Position numbers and translations under genes: made by a program
Assembly: GCA_947476855.1 (NCBI GenBank)
Contig: CANJSR010000273.1
Location: forward strand, 1-6,841
Length of the DNA: 6,841 nucleotides
From: Acetobacteraceae bacterium
GTDB taxonomy: Bacteria > Pseudomonadota > Alphaproteobacteria > Acetobacterales > Acetobacteraceae
Direction of reading: 5' to 3'
Part shown: one piece after another, positions 1-5,456 of the stretch
How positions within the stretch are numbered: position 1 is the first letter of the stretch
How the letters are laid out: every line of letters starts with the position of its first letter
The notes under the pieces: generated by a model
Told to the model about the DNA's origin: nothing
What the model saw: only the letters and a program-made list of their open reading frames with translations
Databases searched by the model: none

Positions 1-723
1 CAGCAGCTCGACTTCAGCCGCCGCTTCGGGCCGCTGGAGGAAACCCGAGGCTCCGGCATCAGCAAGCCGGGGGAGATGCGGCTGCATCCGGCCTTCGCCG
101 ATATCTCCAACCTGGACAAGGACAACACCGTCCTAAGCCGGGACAATCGCCGCCGGCTCTATAGCCTGGGCAACATGCTTTGGCACTCGGACAGCTCCTT
201 CAAGGCGGTCCCGGCCACCTAGTCCCTGCTGTCCGCCCGCATCCCGGTCGAGAAAGGCGGGGAAACCCAGTTCGCCGACATGCGCGACGCCTACGACTCG
301 CTGGATGCCGAGACCAAGGCCGAGATCGAGTCCCTCGTCTGCGAGCACTCGCTTCTCTATTCCCGCGCCACGCTGGGCTTCATGGACCTGACCGAGGCCG
401 AACGGGCCACCATGCGCCCGGTGCTGCAAAGCCTGGTGCGGACGCATCCCCGCGGCGGGCGGAAGTCGATCTACCTGTCTTCCCATATCGGCAAGATCAT
501 CGGCTGGCCGACTCCCGAGGCGATGGCCTTCATCCGCGACCTGGCCGAACACGCGACCCAGCCGCAGCGGGTCTATACCCACCAATGGCGCAAGTTCGAC
601 CTGGTGATGTGGGACAACCGCTGCACCATGCACCGCGCCCGCCGCTATGATCACACCCAGATCCGGGACATGCGGCGCACGACCGTCGGCGGAACCGAGC
701 TCACGGTCGCCCAGGCGGCCTGA
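1..723 (+). pseudogene. TfdA/TauD-family 2-oxoglutarate dioxygenase, 5'-partial, interrupted by an in-frame amber stop
   Basis: Frame 1 reads through from the left edge and ends at TGA 721-723; the N-terminus lies outside the window. The product resembles Fe(II)/2-oxoglutarate-dependent dioxygenases of the TfdA (2,4-dichlorophenoxyacetate) / TauD (taurine) family, which hydroxylate a substrate next to a heteroatom and release it. Counting from the first codon seen, the HxD metal motif is H62 and D64 (WHSDSSF), the distal metal His is H211 (WDNRCTMHR), and the 2OG-binding Arg is R222, 11 residues later as in TauD. One TAG at 220-222 (codon 74) breaks the frame between the HxD motif and the rest. 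Family members usually have Tyr or a similar residue there (..PAxYSLLSAR), so one base change from TAC or TAT would explain it. Sequence on both sides stays in frame and well conserved, which points to a recent loss, a sequencing error or readthrough. A restart at ATG 280 would lack HxD and has no clear ribosome binding site. The true substrate is unknown. Confidence 0.8.
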
Positions 724-730
724 CCCGATC

Positions 731-764
731 GAGTCGACCTGGGACGGGACTGGATTCCCGACTC
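731..764. repeat. Inverted repeat just after the dioxygenase stop codon
   Basis: GAGTCG at 731-736 is matched by CGACTC at 759-764. An inner GGGA at 741-744 can pair with TTCC at 755-758, with one G-T pair and a 4-nt bulge on the left side. It starts 7 nt past the stop. No T run follows, so it may act as an mRNA 3'-end stabiliser rather than a terminator, or it may be chance in GC-rich DNA. Confidence 0.3.
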
Positions 765-796
765 AGGAACCGGGCCTCATCTCATGAACGGCGTTG

Positions 797-820
797 AAGT
801 GCCGAATTTTGCGGCATTTT
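797..820 (+). terminator. Possible weak intrinsic terminator of the dioxygenase transcript
   Basis: An 8-bp stem including one G-T pair (797-804 with 812-819; core TGCCG/CGGCA) encloses a 7-nt loop AATTTTG and runs into TTTT at 817-820. The position, between the dioxygenase stop and the nrd gene and before the latter's presumed promoter, suits a + strand terminator. The T run is only four bases and partly used in the stem, so strength is doubtful. Confidence 0.35.
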
Positions 821-851
821 CGGCGGCGTGATGGTCCCGACTGTTGTGTTT

Positions 852-882
852 GCGCCACAAGGACATCCGTATCTTGTGGCGC
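852..882. promoter_or_regulatory. Perfect 10-bp dyad upstream of the ribonucleotide reductase gene (candidate operator)
   Basis: GCGCCACAAG (852-861) and CTTGTGGCGC (873-882) are exact reverse complements separated by 11 nt, giving a 21-bp centre-to-centre spacing, about two helical turns. The dyad lies about 90-120 bp before the GTG start of the nrd gene, where a dimeric regulator could bind. It could instead form a hairpin in a leader RNA. The regulator is not identifiable from sequence alone. Confidence 0.45.
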
Positions 883-911
883 GGACGTCGCAATATCGCC
901 ATATGTAGTTG
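864..911 (+). promoter_or_regulatory. Tentative pair of degenerate NrdR-box-like sites
   Basis: NrdR represses ribonucleotide reductase genes by binding paired 16-bp boxes spaced by whole helical turns. Against the consensus as I recall it (ACACWATATYTTGTGT), 864-879 matches 10 of 16 positions, mostly in its right half (TATCTTGTG), and 896-911 matches 9 of 16. The two starts are 32 bp apart, close to three turns. The matches are poor and the first overlaps the 852-882 dyad, so this is a context-driven guess. Confidence 0.15.
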
Positions 912-961
912 ACCGACCGCCCCCCGAACGGGGACATTGGCGCGTGGAAGACGACGAGACC

Positions 962-968
962 AAGGGGA
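962..968 (+). promoter_or_regulatory. Shine-Dalgarno sequence that fixes the nrd start at GTG 975
   Basis: AAGGGGA at 962-968 lies 6 nt before GTG 975-977. The in-frame upstream alternative, TTG at 909, has no purine-rich site before it and would add 22 low-complexity residues not expected in the family. The GTG start is therefore preferred. Confidence 0.65.
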
Positions 969-974
969 ACAGCC

Positions 975-2852
975 GTGCTTGATGCCGTTCAGGTATTGGA
1001 TACCGTGCAGATGCCAGGCCGCTACCCCGTCCGGGTGGACCGGTCGCGCGATGTCCTGCTGACGGAGTTCGGACGCGCCACCCTCTCCGACCGCTACCTC
1101 ATGCCTGGTGAGGAATTCCAGGACCTGTTCGCCCGCGTCGCCTCCTACTATGGCGACAACGCCGGCCACGCCCAGCGCATCTATGACTACATGAGCAAGC
1201 TATGGTTCATGCCGGCCACCCCCATCCTGTCCAACGGCGGCACCGAGCGCGGCCTCCCGATCTCCTGCTTCCTGAATGAGGCATCGGACAGCCTCGACGG
1301 CATCGTCGGCCTCTGGAATGAGAATGTGTGGCTTGCGGCCAAGGGCGGCGGCATCGGCTCCTACTGGGGTAACCTGCGCTCGATCGGCGAGAAGGTCGGC
1401 GCGGTCGGCAAGACCTCGGGCGTCATCCCCTTCATCCGCGTCATGGACAGCCTGACCCTCGCCATCTCCCAGGGTTCGCTCCGCCGCGGGTCGGCCGCCG
1501 TCTATCTGCCGGTCTCCCACCCCGAGATCGAGGAATTCATCGAAATGCGCCGCCCCACCGGCGGCGACCCGAACCGCAAGGCGCTGAACCTGCATCACGG
1601 GATCCAGATCCCCGATGAGTTCATGCGCGCCGTCGAACTCGACCAGCCCTGGGCGCTGCGCTCCCCCAAGGACGGCTCGGTCGTCCGGTCGATCTCCGCC
1701 CGGTCGCTGTGGATTCGCATCCTGACGACCCGGATCGAAAGCGGCGAGCCGTACCTCGTCTTCTCCGACCACGTGAACAACGCCCGTCCCGAGCACCACA
1801 AGCTCGCGGGGCTGGAGGTCAAGACCTCCAACCTGTGCAGCGAGATCACCTTGCCCACCGGCCGCGACCAGCATGGCAAGGAGCGCACCGCGGTGTGCTG
1901 CCTGTCCTCGCTGAACCTGGAGAACTGGTTCGAGTGGGAAGACCACCCGACCTTCGTCGAAGACGTCATGAGCTTCCTCGACAACGTGTTGCAGGACTTC
2001 ATCGACCGCGCGCCCGACCTGATGGAAAAGGCCCGCTACTCCGCGATGCGGGAGCGGTCCGTCGGCCTCGGCGTCATGGGCTTCCATTCGTTCCTGCAAT
2101 CGCAGAACGTCCCCTGGGAAGGCGTCGTCGCGAAGGTGTGGAACAAGAAGATCTTCCGCCACATCCGCGCTCAGGCCGATGCCGCGTCCGAGAAACTCGC
2201 GCGGGAACGGGGCGCCTGCCCGGATGCCGCCGAATACGGCGTGATGGAGCGGTTCTCTCACAAGATGTCGCTGGCGCCGACCGCGTCGATCTCGATCATC
2301 GCCGGCAACGCATCCCCGGGGATCGAGCCGATCGCCGCCAACGTGTTCCTGCAGAAGACGCTGTCGGGCAGCTTCTCGGTCCGCAACCGGCATCTGCAGA
2401 AGCTGCTGGCCGAACGCGGGCAGGACAACGATGAGGTCTGGTCGTCGATCACCGTCCGCCAGGGCAGCGTCCAGCATCTGCCGTTCCTGACCGACCACGA
2501 GAAGGCGGTCTACAAGACGGCGTTCGAACTGGATCAGCGCTGGATCATCGAGCACGCGGCCGACCGCACGCCCTTCATCTGCCAGAGCCAGTCGGTGAAC
2601 ATCTTCCTGCCGGCGGATGTGCACAAGCGGGACCTGCACCAGATCCACTACATGGCATGGAAGAAGGGCATGAAGTCCCTGTACTACTGCCGCAGCCTGT
2701 CCATCGCCCGCGCCGACGCCGTCAGCGAAAAGGCAATCGCGCCCATGGCGATCACGGGGGCGCCGGTGTCGGCCTACGACGACCGCCTGCCCATGCCGAT
2801 GGCGGCGATGTCGAACACGACGGACTATGAGGAATGCCTGGCCTGTCAGTGA
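975..2852 (+). CDS. nrdA: Ribonucleoside-diphosphate reductase alpha (catalytic) subunit, class I, short form
   Basis: This 625-residue protein (GTG start, TGA 2850-2852) is the large subunit of class I ribonucleotide reductase, which reduces ribonucleoside diphosphates to deoxyribonucleotides using a radical made by the NrdB/NrdF subunit. Visible active-site elements are C98 (SCFLNE) and C309 (CCLSSLN), the redox pair; N286-C288-E290 (NLCSE), the radical cysteine with its partners; the PTAS loop with GIEP (about residues 435-451); the radical-transfer pair Y570-Y571; and the C-terminal shuttle pair C621/C624 (CLAC, ending one residue before the stop). Only about 97 residues precede C98, against about 224 before the equivalent Cys in E. 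coli NrdA, so the N-terminal ATP-cone that senses ATP/dATP is absent. No nrdB lies beside it: the next gene is convergent. It is probably transcribed alone from the 724-974 region. The symbol nrdA is used broadly; subgroup assignment (NrdA versus NrdE type) would need a tree. Confidence 0.93.
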   Translation: MLDAVQVLDTVQMPGRYPVRVDRSRDVLLTEFGRATLSDRYLMPGEEFQDLFARVASYYGDNAGHAQRIYDYMSKLWFMPATPILSNGGTERGLPISCFLNEASDSLDGIVGLWNENVWLAAKGGGIGSYWGNLRSIGEKVGAVGKTSGVIPFIRVMDSLTLAISQGSLRRGSAAVYLPVSHPEIEEFIEMRRPTGGDPNRKALNLHHGIQIPDEFMRAVELDQPWALRSPKDGSVVRSISARSLWIRILTTRIESGEPYLVFSDHVNNARPEHHKLAGLEVKTSNLCSEITLPTGRDQHGKERTAVCCLSSLNLENWFEWEDHPTFVEDVMSFLDNVLQDFIDRAPDLMEKARYSAMRERSVGLGVMGFHSFLQSQNVPWEGVVAKVWNKKIFRHIRAQADAASEKLARERGACPDAAEYGVMERFSHKMSLAPTASISIIAGNASPGIEPIAANVFLQKTLSGSFSVRNRHLQKLLAERGQDNDEVWSSITVRQGSVQHLPFLTDHEKAVYKTAFELDQRWIIEHAADRTPFICQSQSVNIFLPADVHKRDLHQIHYMAWKKGMKSLYYCRSLSIARADAVSEKAIAPMAITGAPVSAYDDRLPMPMAAMSNTTDYEECLACQ

Positions 2853-2856
2853 CGGG

Positions 2857-2939
2857 GTAGGGCGGGGCGCTGCCCCGGAACCCCGCCAGGAGGGCGCTGC
2901 CCTCCTGGACCTCCCGCCAAGGGCACAGCCCTTGGAACC
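2857..2939 (+). repeat. Three-hairpin intergenic repeat, left copy
   Basis: This 83-nt unit begins 4 nt after the nrd stop and contains three consecutive perfect hairpins: 2863-2877 (6-bp stem CGGGGC/GCCCCG, loop GCT), 2886-2908 (10-bp stem CCAGGAGGGC/GCCCTCCTGG, loop GCT) and 2917-2935 (8-bp stem CCAAGGGC/GCCCTTGG, loop ACA). GGCGGGG at 2861-2867 could alternatively pair with CCCCGCC at 2881-2887. The unit is matched in inverted orientation by 3024-3105. There is no T run, so it is not a classical terminator, but as RNA it would be strongly structured and may protect or end the nrd mRNA. It resembles hairpin repeats I associate with Acetobacteraceae intergenic DNA. Confidence 0.75.
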
Positions 2940-2944
2940 GTGAG

Positions 2945-3016
2945 TTGGTGGGATGAACGAAGGGGGTAACCCGGACCTGTCACGGTCCGGGTTACCCCCT
3001 TCGTTCATCCCACCAA
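2945..3016. repeat. Perfect 72-bp palindrome with 33-bp arms and a 6-nt loop
   Basis: The left arm 2945-2977 (from TTGGTGGGATG to CCCGGACC) and the right arm 2984-3016 (from GGTCCGGG to CATCCCACCAA) are exact reverse complements over all 33 positions; the loop is TGTCAC (2978-2983). It sits at the centre of the space between two convergent genes and is flanked on each side by an inverted copy of the three-hairpin repeat. It could serve as a bidirectional terminator or RNase III-type processing site for both transcripts, or be a small palindromic mobile element. No flanking target-site duplication is visible (GTGAG on the left, AACCAAT on the right). Confidence 0.9.
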
Positions 3017-3023
3017 AACCAAT

Positions 3024-3105
3024 GGTTTCCAAAGGCCTCGGCCTTTGGTGGGGGTCAAGGGGGCAAAGCCCCCTTGTGGGGTCTCGGGGCAAAGCCCCGC
3101 CCTAC
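3024..3105 (-). repeat. Three-hairpin intergenic repeat, right inverted copy
   Basis: Read on the - strand this 82-nt unit aligns along its whole length with 2857-2939: both start GTAGGGCGGGGC and end in CC(A)TTGGAAACC-like sequence with small gaps. In + coordinates its hairpins are 3029-3048 (9-bp stem CCAAAGGCC/GGCCTTTGG, 2-nt centre), 3056-3076 (9-bp stem CAAGGGGGC/GCCCCCTTG, loop AAA) and 3085-3099 (6-bp stem CGGGGC/GCCCCG, loop AAA). Several stem differences from the left copy are matched on both strands of the stem, so pairing is kept. Its outer end overlaps the last 3 nt of the MFS gene and carries that gene's TAG stop. Confidence 0.75.
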
Positions 3106-4370
3106 GCCGCCACCGGCTGGGCCCGGGGTATCCGCATCACCAGCCACGACGCCAGCAGGCACGCGACGCCCGTCGACACGAACGCCAGCACGTACGTCCC
3201 CGTGAAATCCCGCAGCAGCCCCGCCCCCAGGGCCGCCGCGGCGCTGCCCACTTGGTGCATCGCGTAGATCCAGGCCACCAGGATCGGTGCATCCCTTCGC
3301 CCGAAATTCTCATTCAGCAGTTTCACGATCGGCGGCACCGTGGCCACCCACTCGATGCCGTTGAACAGCGCGAAGATCGTCAGGCTCGTGATATCGAACG
3401 CCGTATACGGCAGGATGATCAGCGACACGCCCCGCAGCGTGAAGATCGCGAACAGGATCAGCCGCGGGTTGTATCGGTCCGTGATCCACCCGGACAGGAT
3501 CGAGCCGACCAGGCTCGCCACGCCCAGCGATCCCAGCAGGCTCGCGCTGGTGCCCTGGCTGAGGCCATGATCCACGCAGTAGGTCACGAAATGCGTCGCC
3601 ACCAGGCCCGCGGTGGAGAATCCGCAGATCGCGAAGACGATGGCGATCAGCCAGAAATCCACCGACCGCGCCCCGCGCAGCAGCCCCTGTAGCGTCACCA
3701 GGAACGGGTTGCCCGGCGCCTTCCGCAGCACCGAGTCCGGTGTGCCGCCATAGGGTGACAGCCCGACGCTGGCCGGGGCGTCCGGCAGCAGCAGGGCTAC
3801 CAGGGGAAACAGCGCGGCGACCACGACGGTGACGGTCATCGACACGCTGCGCCAGCCATGGGTCTCGGCCAGCCCGCCGAGCACCGGGAGGAAGATCAAT
3901 TGCCCCGCGGCATTGGCTGCCATCAGCATGCCCATCGCGAGGCTCCGCCGCTCGGTGAACCAGCGGTTGGCGACCGCCGCGGCCATGCCCATTGCTCCGG
4001 CGCTGACCCCGATTCCCACCATCACGCCCCAGGTCATGAACAACTGCCAGGGTTCGGCGATGAAGTTGGCCAGTGTCGTTCCCATCAGCAGCACGGCCAG
4101 GCAGGACAGCATGGTGCGCTTCAGGCCGATCACCTCCATCAGCCCCGCGACGAACGGCCCAACCAGCCCCAGCAGCAGCAGATTGAGCGAGATGGCCCCC
4201 GAGATCGTGGCGACATCCCAGCCAAAGGCCTGCTGCAAAGGGATGATGATGACGCCCGGCGCGCTGCGGACCCCGACCGAGCCCATCATCACGACGAAGG
4301 TCACGGCAAGCGCGATCCAGGCATAGTGCAGGCGGGGGCCGCACAGGCGGGCGATCGAGGTGGCAAGCAT
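3102..4370 (-). CDS. MFS transporter, 12 membrane segments (MCT/OFA-like)
   Basis: This 422-residue inner-membrane protein has the layout of a major facilitator superfamily permease. Twelve hydrophobic segments are seen at roughly 16-38, 54-76, 85-105, 109-132, 146-167, 176-196, 239-262, 275-296, 303-322, 326-347, 362-385 and 393-412, with a longer polar loop (about 197-238) between the two six-helix halves. A motif-A loop is clear in the second half (GWITDRYNPR, 294-303) and degenerate in the first (GLMEVIGLKR, 76-85). The N-terminal pattern (RSAPGV...PLQQAFGW) recalls monocarboxylate/oxalate-formate-type MFS members, but the substrate cannot be told. The start is ATG 4368-4370, just before the first helix. 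Its upstream sequence has only a weak GGGGA; an in-frame GTG six codons earlier is an alternative, and a farther ATG at 4544 would add a non-membrane tail overlapping the divergent gene. The stop codon (TAG, 3102-3104) lies inside the hairpin repeat. Confidence 0.88.
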   Translation of the reverse strand: MLATSIARLCGPRLHYAWIALAVTFVVMMGSVGVRSAPGVIIIPLQQAFGWDVATISGAISLNLLLLGLVGPFVAGLMEVIGLKRTMLSCLAVLLMGTTLANFIAEPWQLFMTWGVMVGIGVSAGAMGMAAAVANRWFTERRSLAMGMLMAANAAGQLIFLPVLGGLAETHGWRSVSMTVTVVVAALFPLVALLLPDAPASVGLSPYGGTPDSVLRKAPGNPFLVTLQGLLRGARSVDFWLIAIVFAICGFSTAGLVATHFVTYCVDHGLSQGTSASLLGSLGVASLVGSILSGWITDRYNPRLILFAIFTLRGVSLIILPYTAFDITSLTIFALFNGIEWVATVPPIVKLLNENFGRRDAPILVAWIYAMHQVGSAAAALGAGLLRDFTGTYVLAFVSTGVACLLASWLVMRIPRAQPVAA

Positions 4371-4449
4371 CAGGCGGCGTTTCCCCACTCTTGTCCCGGC
4401 AGGGGTACAAGTGGAGGATCGGCTTGTCGACCCGGGCAGGAGACGCCCC
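4371..4449. promoter_or_regulatory. Divergent intergenic region with a small inverted repeat
   Basis: These 79 bp separate the divergent MFS and GH19 genes and must hold both 5' regions unless transcripts start farther off. CTTGTCCC (4390-4397) and GGG-t-ACAAG (4403-4411) form an 8-bp imperfect inverted repeat with one bulged T and a 5-nt loop, a possible operator. I see no convincing -35/-10 pair on either strand. Confidence 0.3.
4438..4442 (+). promoter_or_regulatory. Shine-Dalgarno AGGAG supporting the GH19 start at 4450
   Basis: AGGAG at 4438-4442 is 7 nt before ATG 4450-4452. A competing in-frame ATG at 4534 has GGGGGA (4520-4525) 8 nt before it, a poorer site. The upstream start is preferred, although the first 28 residues look unlike the conserved part of the family. 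Confidence 0.5.
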
Positions 4450-5352
4450 ATGCGCATCGAGGACCTGTTCCAGACCGCCCCCCGGCTCAATATGTGCCCC
4501 ATCGATCCCGAATGTCGGCGGGGGACCGTTTTCATGACCCCCATCCCCGACCGCTACGGCGCCGCCTTCCTCCGCGCCGTCGCCCCCCGCTTCATCACCA
4601 ACAAGGCGCGTGGCAAGGCGCAGGACCGGATCATCGACGCCGTCGGCCCGATCATGACCGCGACGTTGCGGGAACACGGGATCAACACCGACCTCCGCGC
4701 CGCCCATTTCGCCGCCCAGATCTGCCACGAGAGCTTCGGGTTCACGCAGACCGAGGAAAGCGCCTCGGGCGCCGCTTATGAAGGGCGGGAGGACCTGGGC
4801 AACACGGAAAAGGGCGACGGAATCCTGTTCAAGGGACGCGGCCTGATCCAGTTGACCGGACGGGCCAACTACGAATCCTATAGCAAAGCGCCGGACCTGG
4901 ATCTGATCAAGGAGCCGACGCTCGCCGCCGATCCGGTCACGTCCCTGAAGATCGCCTGTGAGTTCTGGACCCGCAACAAGCTGAACGACCACGCCGACGC
5001 CGACGATGTCCTTGCCATCAGCAAGATCATCAACACCGGCCCCAAAAAGAAGAGGACGCCGAACGGGCTGGACGACCGGAAAGCCTGCCTGACACGGGCG
5101 AAGCGGGCCCTCGGCCTCGGCGGCGTCGTCGCGACGAATGCCATGGCCAGCACCCGCCTGCGGCTGAAGGACACCGGCGCCCTGGTCAAGACGCTGCAAC
5201 GCAACCTGACCGCCGCGGGGTTCGAGGTGCCGGAGACCGGCTATTTCGGCCCAAAGACCGAAGCCGCGGTCAAGCGCTTCCAGGCCGCCAAGGGCCTGAT
5301 CGCCGACGGCGTCGCCGGCCCCCGCACCCTCCTCGCGCTGGGCATGGCCTGA
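4450..5352 (+). CDS. GH19 chitinase/lysozyme-like protein with C-terminal peptidoglycan-binding domain
   Basis: From ATG 4450 the product is 300 residues; from ATG 4534 it is 272. The first two thirds match glycoside hydrolase family 19 proteins of the bacterial endolysin/putative chitinase type, which cleave beta-1,4 links between amino sugars in peptidoglycan or chitin. Visible signatures are the catalytic-acid helix (AAHFAAQICHESFGF, E94 in HES), the YEGREDLGN segment (110-118) followed by GDG, and the GRGLIQLTGRANY motif (129-141). After a linker, residues about 235-298 (RLRLKDTGALVKTLQ ... YFGPKTEAAVKRFQAAKGLIADGVAGPRT) form a PG_binding_1 domain that would anchor the enzyme to cell-wall glycan. 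No signal peptide or membrane anchor is visible, as in phage lysins that need a holin, but no phage gene is seen nearby. It is divergent from the MFS gene and 104 bp before the TPP-enzyme gene. It may be a domesticated lysin or a cell-wall remodelling or antibacterial enzyme. Confidence 0.88.
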   Translation: MRIEDLFQTAPRLNMCPIDPECRRGTVFMTPIPDRYGAAFLRAVAPRFITNKARGKAQDRIIDAVGPIMTATLREHGINTDLRAAHFAAQICHESFGFTQTEESASGAAYEGREDLGNTEKGDGILFKGRGLIQLTGRANYESYSKAPDLDLIKEPTLAADPVTSLKIACEFWTRNKLNDHADADDVLAISKIINTGPKKKRTPNGLDDRKACLTRAKRALGLGGVVATNAMASTRLRLKDTGALVKTLQRNLTAAGFEVPETGYFGPKTEAAVKRFQAAKGLIADGVAGPRTLLALGMA

Positions 5353-5360
5353 CCCCCCGG

Positions 5361-5389
5361 TTGCCACCACCCCCGCCCCATCATACCCT
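5361..5389 (+). promoter_or_regulatory. Weak candidate promoter for the TPP-enzyme gene
   Basis: TTGCCA (5361-5366; 5 of 6 against TTGACA) is followed after 17 nt by TACCCT (5384-5389; 3 of 6 against TATAAT). It lies in the 104-bp gap between the GH19 stop and the next start. The -10 is poor, so this is tentative. Confidence 0.25.
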
Positions 5390-5456
5390 ATCGCGTTAAC
5401 ACTACCGGCCCGCCGGCTGGTGGAAACGTCCAATCCTGCAGGAAGGAACCGAGCAG

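Noticed and set aside
844..875. Sigma70-type promoter (TTGTGT with TATCTT) before the nrd gene
   Set aside because: Only 3 of 6 match in the -35 and the spacer would be 20 nt; not convincing enough to annotate.
1200..3092. Long open frame (630 codons) on the - strand opposite the nrd gene
   Set aside because: It is antisense to a gene with clear class I RNR motifs; the translation is rich in Arg, Asp, Gly and His in the way expected of GC-rich antisense frames, with no recognisable domain, and it runs into the hairpin array.
2857..3105. CRISPR array
   Set aside because: The repeats are nested inverted hairpins with different stems, not regularly spaced direct repeats with unique spacers.
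2953..3267. Frames on both strands starting MNEGGNPD within the palindrome
   Set aside because: Both strands encode nearly the same peptide only because the DNA is a perfect inverted repeat. There is no good ribosome binding site, and on the + strand the frame continues antisense into the MFS gene.
3708..4326. Open frames on the + strand opposite the MFS gene, including one at 3829-4326
   Set aside because: They lie antisense to membrane-segment codons, have no start signal and show no recognisable domain.
3310..5433. Very long - strand open frame (707 codons) across the MFS and GH19 genes
   Set aside because: It is out of frame with the MFS gene and antisense to GH19. The real MFS frame has twelve hydrophobic segments, while this one is low-complexity and has no domain.
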